This document shows positions 1 through 8,733 of a DNA stretch of 64,000 nucleotides, piece after piece. The DNA comes from Streptomyces achromogenes (GTDB lineage Bacteria; Actinomycetota; Actinomycetes; Streptomycetales; Streptomycetaceae), in the NCBI RefSeq assembly GCF_030816715.1, contig NZ_JAUSYH010000001.1:868001-932000 (forward strand). The letters run 5' to 3'. The notes under the pieces are model-generated. The model had not been told where the DNA came from, searched no databases, and saw nothing but the letters and a program-made list of their open reading frames with translations. Position numbers and translations under genes: made by a program. Within the stretch, counting starts at the first letter, position 1. Each line of letters begins with the position of its first letter.

Positions 1-927
1 GATCGGGTCGGTGTTGCCGCTCCACGACCAGGCCAGGTAGCCGAGCTTGAGCTGCTGGGCGGCGGCCATCATGGTGTCCTCGTCGGGGTCCCCCCACTGG
101 TCGGCGGGGCCGCCGAACTCCCCGATCAGGAGCGGCAGCTTGGCGTTGACGAAGGTGTTCAAGTAGTCGGTGACCTCGGCCGCCGTGTCGAAGACGCTGT
201 ACATGTGGATCGAGAAGATCAGGTTGCCGGTGGTGTCGGCGTCGTACACCGACCGGGCGTTCGCCTTCATCACGCCCTGCCAGTCCTGGCCCCAGTTGGG
301 GGCGTCCACCATGATCGTGTGCTGGAATCCGGCGGCGCGCAGCTTCTTGACCGCGGCGACCGTGGGCGCCGTCCAGCCCGCCGGGTCGGTGTTGCCCCAC
401 GGCTCGTTGCCGATGTTGACGATGATGTAGTCCTCCTGGCCGGCCAGGACGTCCTTCAGGCCGATCCAGTAGTCGGCCGCCTGGTCCAGCGTGCCGGCCG
501 CCGCGTCCTCGCCGTAGCCGGTGGTGTCGTGCACCTCCAGCACGCAGATGAGCCGGTTGGCCTTGCACTGGGCGATGACGTTCGCGACGTCCGAGGGGCT
601 GTTGGCGCTCCAGCGGTGGCCGTCGGCGAGGACGACGCGCACGGCGTTGGCGCCCATCGCCTTGATGTCGGCCAGCGACTGCTGCGTCCTGCCCGGGTAC
701 CAGGTGTGGGCATGGTTGACGCCGCGCATGACGAAGTCGTTCCCGTTGCCCTCGACGAGACGTCCGTCGCTGATGTGCAGGCCGGTCGCCAGAGCGGCGG
801 CCGGCTGCGGCTGTGCCTGCGCGGCCGCCGGAACCAGGGCGCCCAGCAGGACCAGGCCGAGCAGGGCCGCGAGCCTGGTCAGCAACCGGGCTAAGGGGAA
901 GGTTCGTGGGGTGGGGACAGTGCTCAC
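1..927 (-). CDS. GH5 endo-beta-1,4-mannanase, 3' end off the window
   Basis: Secreted mannan endo-1,4-beta-mannosidase that would cut beta-mannan or galactomannan outside the cell. The N-terminus is a basic region followed by a long hydrophobic stretch and an AQA-type cleavage region near residue 38. The catalytic part carries the GH5 hallmarks: acid/base Glu175 in NIGNEPWGN and nucleophile Glu270 in LLIGEFGG, plus HDTTGYG and DAPNWGQDW, which I remember from Streptomyces ManA mannanases. The GTG start at 927 is chosen because GGAG lies five bases upstream and the signal peptide begins there. The reading frame is open to base 1 (309 codons), so any carbohydrate-binding module lies outside the window. 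A CebR-type operator sits about 100 bp upstream. Family call is firm; mannan as substrate is from family resemblance. Confidence 0.9.
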   Translation of the reverse strand, partial: MSTVPTPRTFPLARLLTRLAALLGLVLLGALVPAAAQAQPQPAAALATGLHISDGRLVEGNGNDFVMRGVNHAHTWYPGRTQQSLADIKAMGANAVRVVLADGHRWSANSPSDVANVIAQCKANRLICVLEVHDTTGYGEDAAAGTLDQAADYWIGLKDVLAGQEDYIIVNIGNEPWGNTDPAGWTAPTVAAVKKLRAAGFQHTIMVDAPNWGQDWQGVMKANARSVYDADTTGNLIFSIHMYSVFDTAAEVTDYLNTFVNAKLPLLIGEFGGPADQWGDPDEDTMMAAAQQLKLGYLAWSWSGNTDPI

Positions 928-1243
928 TGCGACTCCAGGGGTGAGGCCGAGGAACTCCGACGGCGGGAGGGGTGGGGAGGAACAGGGAGGAACACGGAGC
1001 AGGTCGAGAGGGTGTGGGGGCCACCGAGCATGGGAGCGCTCCCATGAAGCCACTATGCCAAGTACACGTCAAGACGTCGCGCACAGACCGTCCCGACAGC
1101 CGTCGCGGTCGGCGCGGTGACACGCGCCCCCGGGGCCTCGCTCGCCGCCGCCCCTCGGGCCGCCGCCCCGCCGCCCCGGGTGCCCGCAGGCGGAGGAAGC
1201 CGTCTCCCGCCTCGTGGCCGCACCCGGGGGCTCGGGGCCCGGG
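928..1243. other. Intergenic region upstream of mannanase, GC-rich
   Basis: A 316 bp gap between the mannanase start and the stop of the MarR gene; both genes lie on the minus strand. The only clear element is the CebR-type operator at 1031-1044. The part from about 1110 to 1243 is extremely G/C rich and holds only frames of Arg/Pro/Gly-rich composition, which I do not regard as genes. Confidence 0.6.
1031..1044. promoter_or_regulatory. CebR-type operator TGGGAGCGCTCCCA
   Basis: A perfect 14 bp palindrome, TGGGAGCGCTCCCA. This is the established consensus box of CebR, the LacI-family repressor of cellulose/cellobiose utilisation in Streptomyces. It lies 104 bp upstream of the mannanase start codon, so the simplest reading is repression of the mannanase until cello-oligosaccharides release CebR. 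The match is direct; binding is inferred. Confidence 0.85.
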
Positions 1244-1816
1244 TCAGGCCTTCGGACGGCGTCCGCTGCGGCGCGGGGCCGGTGCGGCGCCGTCGAGGAG
1301 GACGGCGCGCCGCTCCTCGCCCTCCTCCTCGACCTGCCGCACGACGCGGCGCAACCCGTCCGCGACGGTCCGGCACTCCTCGTCGCTGAGCCGGCCCGCG
1401 ACGAAGGCCTCCTCCTCATTGAAGGCCGGGAACAGCCGCCGCATCAGCGCCTCCCCCTCGTCGGTGAGGCTGAGCAGCACCAGCCTGCCGTCGGTGGGAT
1501 GCCCGGCCCGCCGGACCAGACCACGCCCCTCCAGCGTGCGCGCCACGCCGGTGAGCGTCCCCTTGGAGATCCCGGCCTCCTCGGCGACGTGCCGGGTCTC
1601 CGACTCCCCCCACACCCACACCACCCACAGCACGACGAACGCCGTCCAGGTGAGGTCGGAACCGCGCAGCACGGAGTTCTCCAGGTGCTGCCGTACCGCC
1701 GAGGCGGCGCGGTAGATGTTGGCGACGACGGCCATCTGTTCGCGGCGCAGCGGGATGCCGCCGAGTTTGGCCTCGGCGAGCTTCTCGGCTTCGGCGATGG
1801 ATCGCTGGCCGGGCAT
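1244..1816 (-). CDS. MarR-family transcriptional regulator
   Basis: A 190-residue winged-helix regulator. The central part reads as a MarR DNA-binding domain: LTWTAFVVLWVVWVWGESETRHVAEE..., then the recognition helix region ISKGTLTGVARTLEGRGLV and the wing RRAGHPTDGRLVLLSLTDEG. The C-terminus is a charged, Glu- and Arg-rich tail (EEEGEERR...RRSGRRPKA). The ATG at 1816 is preferred over the GTG at 1822 because GAAGGAG lies seven bases before the ATG. It sits downstream of the mannanase promoter on the same strand and is followed by the luciferase-like oxidoreductase gene, which is also on the minus strand but belongs to the ABC transporter operon. Ligand and targets are unknown. Confidence 0.88.
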   Translation of the reverse strand: MPGQRSIAEAEKLAEAKLGGIPLRREQMAVVANIYRAASAVRQHLENSVLRGSDLTWTAFVVLWVVWVWGESETRHVAEEAGISKGTLTGVARTLEGRGLVRRAGHPTDGRLVLLSLTDEGEALMRRLFPAFNEEEAFVAGRLSDEECRTVADGLRRVVRQVEEEGEERRAVLLDGAAPAPRRSGRRPKA

Positions 1817-1957
1817 CGGCACACTCCTTCGGCCACGTGGTGCGTGGGTCGGTGGATCGTCGTGTTGTTCGGGCTCAAATTGTACGAAGCGACAGGCCGT
1901 CCGGGAGCGGGGGCGAGGAACGGGGGCGAGGAGCGGGGCGAACGGAGGCGCGCGGGC

Positions 1958-2899
1958 TCAGCGGGTGAGCGCTTCGACGCGGCGCATCACCTCACGGCAG
2001 AAGGCGCCGACCCCGGCCGGGTCGTCGGTGAACTGGTTCGGTTTGACGCAGAACGTCGTGAAGCCCTGCTCCAGTTGTTCCGGTATCCCGGCGAGCGCGG
2101 CGCCGAGGTCGGCGGTGGAGCGGTCGTCGGGGAAGACTCCCTGCGCGCCGCCGATCATCTCCAGGTCGGCGAGGTCCCGGCCGGCGGCGGTCATGGCCTC
2201 CTCGAGCGTCCGCAGGTCCTGCGGCGTCGGCCGCCCGAGGGGGTGGAAGCCGTGGCCGTGCCGCACGAGCCGGCGCAGCACCGGCCCGGCCAGGCGCTGT
2301 CCGCCGAACCAGAGCCGGGGGCCTTCGGGACGGAACGCCTTTGGCTCGAAGTAGACGTCCTGGAACGGGTAGTGCGCGCTCTGGTGCGAGATCGGCGACG
2401 GTCCCCAGGCCTTGGCCCAGACGTCGAGGTGCTCGTCCAGCAGCCGGCCGCGGCGGGCGAAGGGCACTCCCAGCGCGTCGTACTCGTCCCGGCTCCAGCT
2501 CACCGTCGGCTGCACCAGCAGCCGCCCCTCGCTGATCAGGTCGAGGGTGCCCAGTTCCCGGGCCATCAGCAGCGGGTGACGCAGGGGCGCGAGGACCGCG
2601 GCGGCGGCCAGCCGCAGCCGCTCGGTGACCGAGGCGATGGCGGCCAGCAGGAGCAGTGAGTGGGGCCAGGGGGTGTACGGGTCCTGGTTGCCCGGCAGGG
2701 CGTAGTCGCGGGGGTTGCCCATGACGCCGTCGGCGGCCGCGTCCGGGCCGAGCACGATGTGCTCGCTCACCATGACGGAGTCGAAGCCTGCGTCCTCGGC
2801 CTCGCGGGCCCAGCGGATCGCGGCGGGCAGGTCGGCCCGGCCGCCGGTGAGCGTCCAGTTCTCGCTGAGGACGAGCAGCATGCGGGGTGCGGTGGTCAT
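1958..2899 (-). CDS. Luciferase-like (LLM class) flavin-dependent oxidoreductase
   Basis: A 313-residue bacterial-luciferase-fold oxidoreductase, probably using F420 or FMN. The family pattern is visible: AIRWAREAEDAGFDSVMVSEHIVLG near the N-terminus, LAAIASVTERLRLAAAAVLAPLRHPLLMARELGTLDLISEGRLLVQPTVSWSRDEYDALG in the middle, and PRLWFGGQ in the C-terminal half. AAGGAG lies six bases before the ATG. It is the last gene of the minus-strand ABC transporter operon, 30 bp after the amidohydrolase, which suggests it oxidises or reduces the imported compound or its breakdown product. The substrate cannot be told from sequence. Confidence 0.85.
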   Translation of the reverse strand: MTTAPRMLLVLSENWTLTGGRADLPAAIRWAREAEDAGFDSVMVSEHIVLGPDAAADGVMGNPRDYALPGNQDPYTPWPHSLLLLAAIASVTERLRLAAAAVLAPLRHPLLMARELGTLDLISEGRLLVQPTVSWSRDEYDALGVPFARRGRLLDEHLDVWAKAWGPSPISHQSAHYPFQDVYFEPKAFRPEGPRLWFGGQRLAGPVLRRLVRHGHGFHPLGRPTPQDLRTLEEAMTAAGRDLADLEMIGGAQGVFPDDRSTADLGAALAGIPEQLEQGFTTFCVKPNQFTDDPAGVGAFCREVMRRVEALTR

Positions 2900-2929
2900 G
2901 TCGTCTCCTTGCCTGTTCCTTCCCTCTCC

Positions 2930-4627
2930 TCAGCGCTCGTGGACGACGCGGCCGTCGAACACCGTCAGGTCCACCTCGGCGTCGGTGACGGTGTGCGGGT
3001 CGCGGTCCAGCAGCGGGCGGTCCAGGACGCACAGGTCGGCGACCTTGCCGACCTCGATCGAGCCCTTCCACTCCTCGGCGAAGTCCTGACGGGCCGGGTG
3101 GACGGTGTACGCGCGCAGCGCCTCGGCGAGCGGCACGCACTGCTCGGGTCCGCTCGCGCGGCCGCTGGCCTTGGACTCCCGCAGCAGCATCGCGCTCACC
3201 CCCTGCCGCCAGTCGGGCTCGGTGATCGGGGCGTCGGAGCTCGCGCACACCCGCACCCCGGCTTCGACGGCGGACCGCACGGGCCACTGGTAGGCGGAGC
3301 GCTCGGGGCCGACGACCTCGTCCATCAGGTCGGAGATGGTCCACTTGATGGCCGGGTTCATGTTGACGCCGTAACCGTGGGCGGCGAGCTTGGCGAGGCT
3401 GCGCGCGCCGACGAAGTCGCCGTGGATGACGTAGTGCCGGGCGTCGGGCCGCGGCGCGGCGGCGTTCGCGGCGACGAACGCGTCGACGACCTCGTCGATG
3501 GCCCGGTCGCCGGTGACGTGCACGCCGAGCTGGAAGCCGGCCTCATGGGCGACGCTGATCATCTCGCGCAGTTCGCCGCTGCGCAGCGCGGGCGTGTCGC
3601 CGTGCACGCAGAGCGCGCCGTGGCCGCCGCCGGAGTAGGGCTCGCTCATCCAGGCGGTGCGGTTGGGCGGCACACCGTCGGCGAAGATCTTGACGCCGAT
3701 GGCGTTCAGCAGGCGCGGGTCTGCGGACTCGGGGCGGCGCAGCTCGGCCAGGCCCTTGCGGACGTCGTCGGCCGAGCCGCCCATCGGCGCGGGCAGCAGC
3801 AGCACGCTGACCCGGGCCTCGAGTCCGCCGCTCGCCGCGAGATCGGCGTAGGCGGTCCAGTTGTCGGTGCTCAGCCCTCCGAAGAAGGTGCCGGCGCCGC
3901 CGGGACCGAGGCCGGGTTCGGTGTAGCTGGTGATGCCGCGGGAGTGGAGTTCGCGCACCACGCCCTGGATCGCCCGGCGGCGCTGGTCGACGCTGGGCGT
4001 GGGCAGAGCGACGTTGACGATTTCCTGGGCGGCTTCGCGCAGGATGCCTGCGGGACGGCCGTCGGGGTCGGCGTCGATGACGCCGCCGGGCGGCGGCACG
4101 CTGTCCGCGTCGACACCGCAGCGGCGCAGCGCGGCGCTGTTGACCCAGACGAGGTGCGAGGAGAAGTGGGTCAGGCAGACCGGGTTGTCGGGTGCGACGG
4201 CGTCCAGGTCACGGCGGTGCGGGAAGCGCCGGGGGTCGGCGAGGCACTCCGCCAGATAGCCGGCGTCCCAGCCCAGCCCGACGATCCAGTCGCCGGGCCG
4301 GGCGGCGCGGGCCGCCCGGCCGACCGCGTCGGCGATGTCGGCGATCGAACCGACCGCCGGGTGGCCGACGTCGAGGGCGAACGGCGGCTTGGTCATGCCG
4401 TAGGCGGCTCCGTGGAGGTGGGAGTCGTTGATGCCGGGCAGCACGGTGCGGCCGCCGAGTTCGACGAGACGGGTGCCGGGTCCGGCCAGGGCGCGCATCT
4501 CCGCGTCGCTGCCGACGGCGACGATGTCCCGGCCGCGCACGGCCACGCCCTCGGTCACGGTGAAGTCGCCGTCGACGGTCAGAACCTGGCCGCCTGTCAG
4601 GACGAGGGAGGGGGCGCTGTCGTTCAC
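2930..4627 (-). CDS. Metal-dependent amidohydrolase, YtcJ-like
   Basis: A 565-residue amidohydrolase of the imidazolonepropionase/YtcJ (Amidohydro_3) type. N-terminal LVLTGGQVLTVDGDFTV is the usual composite beta-sandwich start; the metal-binding HxH is in PGINDSHLHGAAYG; later His residues are in QLGVHVTGDRAIDEVVDAF and HYVIHGDFVG; the C-terminal Asp is in VCASSDAPITEPDWRQGV. These enzymes hydrolyse amide or related C-N bonds in the cytoplasm. The GTG at 4627 has AGAGGA six bases upstream; a longer open frame runs further up but has no such site. It lies 106 bp downstream of the permease and 30 bp upstream of the luciferase-like gene, so it probably acts on the imported solute. Confidence 0.87.
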   Translation of the reverse strand: MNDSAPSLVLTGGQVLTVDGDFTVTEGVAVRGRDIVAVGSDAEMRALAGPGTRLVELGGRTVLPGINDSHLHGAAYGMTKPPFALDVGHPAVGSIADIADAVGRAARAARPGDWIVGLGWDAGYLAECLADPRRFPHRRDLDAVAPDNPVCLTHFSSHLVWVNSAALRRCGVDADSVPPPGGVIDADPDGRPAGILREAAQEIVNVALPTPSVDQRRRAIQGVVRELHSRGITSYTEPGLGPGGAGTFFGGLSTDNWTAYADLAASGGLEARVSVLLLPAPMGGSADDVRKGLAELRRPESADPRLLNAIGVKIFADGVPPNRTAWMSEPYSGGGHGALCVHGDTPALRSGELREMISVAHEAGFQLGVHVTGDRAIDEVVDAFVAANAAAPRPDARHYVIHGDFVGARSLAKLAAHGYGVNMNPAIKWTISDLMDEVVGPERSAYQWPVRSAVEAGVRVCASSDAPITEPDWRQGVSAMLLRESKASGRASGPEQCVPLAEALRAYTVHPARQDFAEEWKGSIEVGKVADLCVLDRPLLDRDPHTVTDAEVDLTVFDGRVVHER

Positions 4628-4733
4628 GTGGGTCCTCTCGGAGCGGGGGGTTGGGTGGAGCAGGTGGATCAGGGGAGGTGGTGCGCGGGCGGACGGGGAG
4701 TCGCGGGAGGGCCGGCGGCGGGGCGGACGGGGC

Positions 4734-5735
4734 TCAACGGTTGAGCCGGGGCCCGAAGAAGGCGAGCGCCGCGCCGGCGACGAGGGCGGTGCCCTGGGCC
4801 ATCTGCTGCCAGAACGTCGGCACACTCAGCAGTGTCAGCCCGTTCTGCAGACAGCCGAGGAACAGCACGCCGAGCAGGACGCCGAGAACGGAGCCGGACC
4901 CCCCGGTCAGCGCGACCCCGCCGAGGAGCACCGCGGTGAGCACCGTCAGCTCGAATCCGGCCCCCGAGGTGCCGGCGACGACGCTGTCCAGCACCGAGGC
5001 CTTGATCGCGCCGGCGAGCGCGGCCGCGACGCCCGTCACGACGAACAGCGCGAACGGGGCGCGGCGGACGCCGATGCCGGAGAGGTATGCGGCCTCGCGG
5101 TTGACGCCGATCGCGAAGACGTGCCGGCCGGCCGGGGTGAGCGCCAGGAACAGCGCTCCCGCCACGAGGACGAGGGCGGCGATCACGACCGGGGCGTCGA
5201 TCCCGGCGACCCGGGCCCCGCCGAGCCAGGCGAACCCGGAGCCGAAACCGCTCAGCGGCAGCGGGAAGAGCTGCTGCGCGAATCCGCGCACCGCCGTCAG
5301 CATGCCGAGGGTCACGATGAACGCGGACAGTCCCAGGTAGCAGCACAGCACGCCGTTGACGGCGCCGACCACCGCGCCCGCCGCCAGCGCGCCGAGCACG
5401 GCGACGACCGGCGACTGGTGCTGCTCCCCGGCGAGCCAGCCGGCAACCAGACCGCCGAGGGCGAGCGTGGAGCCGACGGAGAGGTCGAGGTAGCCGCTGA
5501 TGACCAGCAGGGCCAGCGGCACGGCCACGATGGCGACCGCGGCGGCGTCGGTGGCGATCCCCCGCAGGTTGCCGGCGTCCAGGAAGCTGCCGGTCGTCGA
5601 CTGGAACACGAGCACCATGACGACGAGGACGGGCAGCAGCGGCTGCCGCCGTACGGCTTGGAACGCGGTGTGCGCCCGCGTCCGCGGGGCGGGCAGCAGA
5701 CGGTCGGCCGAGGGGGCGCTGGTCACGGTGGTCAT
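4734..5735 (-). CDS. Ribose-type ABC transporter permease
   Basis: A 333-residue integral membrane protein of the RbsC/BPD_transp_2 family with about nine or ten hydrophobic segments. Diagnostic stretches are GYLDLSVGSTLALGGLVAGWLA, GAVVGAVNGVLCCYLGLSAFIVTLGMLTAVRGFAQ, the cytoplasmic loop GRHVFAIGVNREAAYLSGI, and LLGGVALTGGSGSVLGVLLGVLFLGCLQNGL. In this family the permease forms the channel and couples to an RbsA-type ATPase. Its ATG overlaps the ATPase stop codon by four bases (ATGA), indicating translational coupling. The solute class (sugar, sugar acid, nucleoside or autoinducer-like) cannot be assigned. Confidence 0.92.
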   Translation of the reverse strand: MTTVTSAPSADRLLPAPRTRAHTAFQAVRRQPLLPVLVVMVLVFQSTTGSFLDAGNLRGIATDAAAVAIVAVPLALLVISGYLDLSVGSTLALGGLVAGWLAGEQHQSPVVAVLGALAAGAVVGAVNGVLCCYLGLSAFIVTLGMLTAVRGFAQQLFPLPLSGFGSGFAWLGGARVAGIDAPVVIAALVLVAGALFLALTPAGRHVFAIGVNREAAYLSGIGVRRAPFALFVVTGVAAALAGAIKASVLDSVVAGTSGAGFELTVLTAVLLGGVALTGGSGSVLGVLLGVLFLGCLQNGLTLLSVPTFWQQMAQGTALVAGAALAFFGPRLNR

Positions 5736-7447
5736 GCCACTCCGTTCGGGGTCGTGGGGGATGCCGGGGGTGTGGTGGATGCCGGGGTCGAGGCGGGTGG
5801 CGGGGCCGACTCCGAGGCCAGGGCCGACCCGGAAACCGGAGCCGCCCCGGAAACCGGGACCGACCCGGGGGCCGGGGTCGTCGGCCGGGCGGCCTCGTGG
5901 ACGGCCGAGAGCAGGGCGGTTTCGGTGAGTTCGGCGCCGGAGAGCTCGCCGGTCACCCGGCCGCCGGAGACGATCAGACAGCGGTGGGCGAGCGCGACGA
6001 CCTCCTCGGGGTCGCTGGAGGCGCACAGCACGGCCGTACCGCGCTGTGCGGCCAGCGAGGCCACCACCTGGTAGATCTCGTGCCGGGCGCCGACGTCGAC
6101 GCCCTGGGTCGGGTCGTCCAGCAGCAGGACGTCGACGTCGTGGGCCTCGTTGATCCACCGGCCGAGGACGAGCTTTTGCTGGTTGCCGCCGGAGAAGGCG
6201 GCCGCCGGCAGCCGGGGGTCGGCCGGGCGCAGTCCCACCGCGCCGGACAGTCCGGCGAAGACCCGCCGTTCCGCGCGCAGCGCCCGCACCCCGCGCCTGG
6301 CCAGCCGGCGCACCGACGGGAGCAGGGCGTTGTCCTGTGCGCTCAGCGCGGCGAACACGCCTTGCCGGCGCCGGTCTCCCGGGACCAGGGCGATTCCCGC
6401 GGCGAGCGCGTCCGCCGGCCGGGCGACCGTGACGGCCCGGTCCCCGACGCGGACGGTTCCTCCTTCGGCGGGGCGCCTTCCGAAGAGGGTCTCGAGGATG
6501 CGGGTGCGGCCCGCGCCGATGAGGCCGTACAGCGCCACGATCTCGCCCTCGGCGACGTCCAGGTCGACGGGGCCGAAGCCCGGCCCGCGCAGGCCCGTCA
6601 CCGCGAGACGGGCCGGGCGCGGACGTACCGGGCGCGGGGGCCGCGCGGCGTCGGACGCGTGCGCGGTCGTCCCGGCCCGGCCGCTCCGTGCGCCGGCCTT
6701 CCCGGGCCGACGTCTGGGGCCGTGCGCGGCTCCGGCGACGGCTTCGACGAGCTCCTGCCGGGTCCGTCCCGCCATCGTCGAGCCATGGCTGACGCGGCCG
6801 TCGCGCAGAACCGTCACGGCGTCCGCGAGGCGTTCCACCTCGCCGAGCAGGTGGGTGACGTAGACGATGGCCAGGCCCTGGGTGCGCAGGTGCTCCACCC
6901 GTGCGGCGAGGGCGTCGCTCTCGGCCCCGGACAGGGCGGCGGTGGGCTCGTCGAGGACGAGTACCGAGGCGCTGCGGCTCAGCGCCTTGGCGATCTCCAC
7001 CAACTGCCGCTGCCCCATGGACAGTTCGCCGAGCCGGTCGCGCGGTGAGCAGGTCGCGGCGACCCTTTCCAGCAGGCCCGCCGCCACCTCCTCCTGGGCG
7101 CGCCGGTGGACGGTCCCGTACCGGGTCCACTCCTGGCCGAGGAAGATGTTCTCGGCGACCGTGAGGGAGTCGACGACGCTGAGCGTCTGGAAGATGATCG
7201 CCACCCCGGCGGCGATGGACTCGCGCGGGCTCAGCCGCGTGTGGACGGTCCCGTCGATCTCCATGGTGCCGGTGTCCGGCGGGTAGGCACCGCCGAGGCA
7301 CTTGATCAGGGTCGACTTGCCGGCGCCGTTGTGGCCGAGAAGCGCGTGCACCTGCCCCGCCGGGACGGTGAGGTCCACGTCGTCGAGGGCGCGGACGCCG
7401 CCGAACGACTTGCCGAGGCCGCGGATGCGGAGCGTGGGTTCGGTCAT
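5732..7447 (-). CDS. Ribose-type ABC transporter ATP-binding protein (two NBDs)
   Basis: A 571-residue RbsA-like protein with two nucleotide-binding domains. The first has Walker A GHNGAGKST, signature LSMGQRQLVEIAKAL and Walker B LVLDEPTAAL. The second is degenerate as usual, with GLIGAGRTR as Walker A, FSGGNQQKLVLGRW as signature, and LLLDDPTQGVDVGARHEIY where the usual DEP is DDP. Between them lies a long Arg/Pro/Ala-rich linker (roughly residues 240-290), and after the second domain a low-complexity Pro/Ser/Ala/Thr tail of about 50 residues with repeated VSG and ASE-like units. Neither is typical of the family. It starts 11 bp after the binding-protein gene and overlaps the permease start by four bases. 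Confidence 0.92.
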   Translation of the reverse strand: MTEPTLRIRGLGKSFGGVRALDDVDLTVPAGQVHALLGHNGAGKSTLIKCLGGAYPPDTGTMEIDGTVHTRLSPRESIAAGVAIIFQTLSVVDSLTVAENIFLGQEWTRYGTVHRRAQEEVAAGLLERVAATCSPRDRLGELSMGQRQLVEIAKALSRSASVLVLDEPTAALSGAESDALAARVEHLRTQGLAIVYVTHLLGEVERLADAVTVLRDGRVSHGSTMAGRTRQELVEAVAGAAHGPRRRPGKAGARSGRAGTTAHASDAARPPRPVRPRPARLAVTGLRGPGFGPVDLDVAEGEIVALYGLIGAGRTRILETLFGRRPAEGGTVRVGDRAVTVARPADALAAGIALVPGDRRRQGVFAALSAQDNALLPSVRRLARRGVRALRAERRVFAGLSGAVGLRPADPRLPAAAFSGGNQQKLVLGRWINEAHDVDVLLLDDPTQGVDVGARHEIYQVVASLAAQRGTAVLCASSDPEEVVALAHRCLIVSGGRVTGELSGAELTETALLSAVHEAARPTTPAPGSVPVSGAAPVSGSALASESAPPPASTPASTTPPASPTTPNGVA

Positions 7448-7458
7448 GGGGGCCGCGC

Positions 7459-8496
7459 CTAGGCGTTCTGGGCGAGCAGGACGTCGATGCGCGCGGTGTC
7501 GCCCGGCCCGACGAGGGTGATCGGCACCTGAACGCTCGGGTTCGCCTTCCCGGCGGCGACGGCGAGGGGCACGTCGACGACGGCGTCGGCGATGTCCTGC
7601 GGCGCGAGGGCGGCCGACGCCCGGTAGAAGGTGCCCTGTTTGATCGCCAGCAGCGAGGGGGCTGCGCCGTCCTGGCCGCCGACGAAGGTCTTGGCGTCGG
7701 TCGTGGCGCGGCCCGTCTGCTGGAGCGCCTTGTACGCGCCGTACGCGGCGGCGTCCGTGACGCCGAGGACGAGGTTGAGGTCGGGGTGCTTGGCGAGCAC
7801 CGCCCGCGCCTTCGACAGACCGGTGTCGGGGTCGATGGCCTGTTCCCGGGCGACGACGTCGACGCCGGGCGCGGCCTTGGTGAAGGCGTCGATCATGCCC
7901 TTGGTGCGTTCGCGGCCCAGTTGGATGGTGTCGTCGGTGAGGAAGGCGATCTTCCCCTTGCCGCCGAGCTGTTCCTGGGCCCACTGGGCGGCGGCCTCCC
8001 CGAGGAGCGTGCCGCCCTTGAGGAAGTTGAACTGGATGTCGGCGCTCTGGTGTTCCAGGGACCCTCCGTAGGTGACCCAGATCAGGCCGGCGTCCGTCGC
8101 GGCCTTCGCGATCGACTCCGTCGCCTCGAAGACCATCGGGAACGACACGATGGCGGGGATCTTCTGGGCGACCCAGGTACGCAGGTTGCCGGCCTGCGCG
8201 TCGGCGCTCGCGGCGTCGTTGGTGGTCACCAGGGAGACGCCGCGCTTCTTGCCGGCGGCGGTGGACAGCTTGACGAGCGCCGAGTAGAGCGGGATCTGCG
8301 TGAACGGGTAGTCCAGACCGATCTTCGTGAGGGTCTTCGCCCCGGTGCCCGACGCCCCCGCGGCCTGTGCGGAGCTGGCGCCGCCGCCCGGCGCCGAGCA
8401 GCCCGCGGCGCCCAGCAGGGCGGCGGCGACGGTCCCGCCGGACAGACCGAGGAACTGCCGGCGCGAGGAGGGGGGCGGGGACGGGAATCTGTTCAT
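7459..8496 (-). CDS. Tat-exported lipoprotein, periplasmic-binding protein of ribose-type ABC importer
   Basis: A 345-residue solute-binding protein of the RbsB/Peripla_BP_4 type. The N-terminus has a twin-arginine motif SSRRQFLGLSGG and a lipobox ending LLGAAGC, so the mature protein should be exported folded and lipid-anchored. The fold is recognisable from LTKIGLDYPFTQIPLYSALVKL, AGNLRTWVAQKIPAIVSFPM, GKIAFLTDDTIQLGRERTKGMIDAF and LNLVLGVTDAAAYGAYKAL. GGAGAG lies seven bases before the ATG. It is the first gene of the operon and diverges from the LuxR-type regulator at 8734, so the 237 bp between them should hold the operon promoter. The ligand is unknown. Confidence 0.92.
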   Translation of the reverse strand: MNRFPSPPPSSRRQFLGLSGGTVAAALLGAAGCSAPGGGASSAQAAGASGTGAKTLTKIGLDYPFTQIPLYSALVKLSTAAGKKRGVSLVTTNDAASADAQAGNLRTWVAQKIPAIVSFPMVFEATESIAKAATDAGLIWVTYGGSLEHQSADIQFNFLKGGTLLGEAAAQWAQEQLGGKGKIAFLTDDTIQLGRERTKGMIDAFTKAAPGVDVVAREQAIDPDTGLSKARAVLAKHPDLNLVLGVTDAAAYGAYKALQQTGRATTDAKTFVGGQDGAAPSLLAIKQGTFYRASAALAPQDIADAVVDVPLAVAAGKANPSVQVPITLVGPGDTARIDVLLAQNA

Positions 8497-8733
8497 GGCG
8501 GCGCTCTCCGAGGGTCGCGGCCCGGCCTCGCTGGCATCGGGCGTCGGGCTGTGCCGAACAGGAAAGACCCGGGCGGCCCGGCCCGCCATCCGTACAAATA
8601 CCGACCGGCCGCGGCGGGCGGGCCGTCGGCGCACTTCGGTCACGAAACGGCGAACGGCTTGTCGGACCGCCCGAAGGGTCATACCGTTAGGGACCAAACG
8701 ACACTCCTGGTCGTGGGTTCCCGGAGGCCCGCC

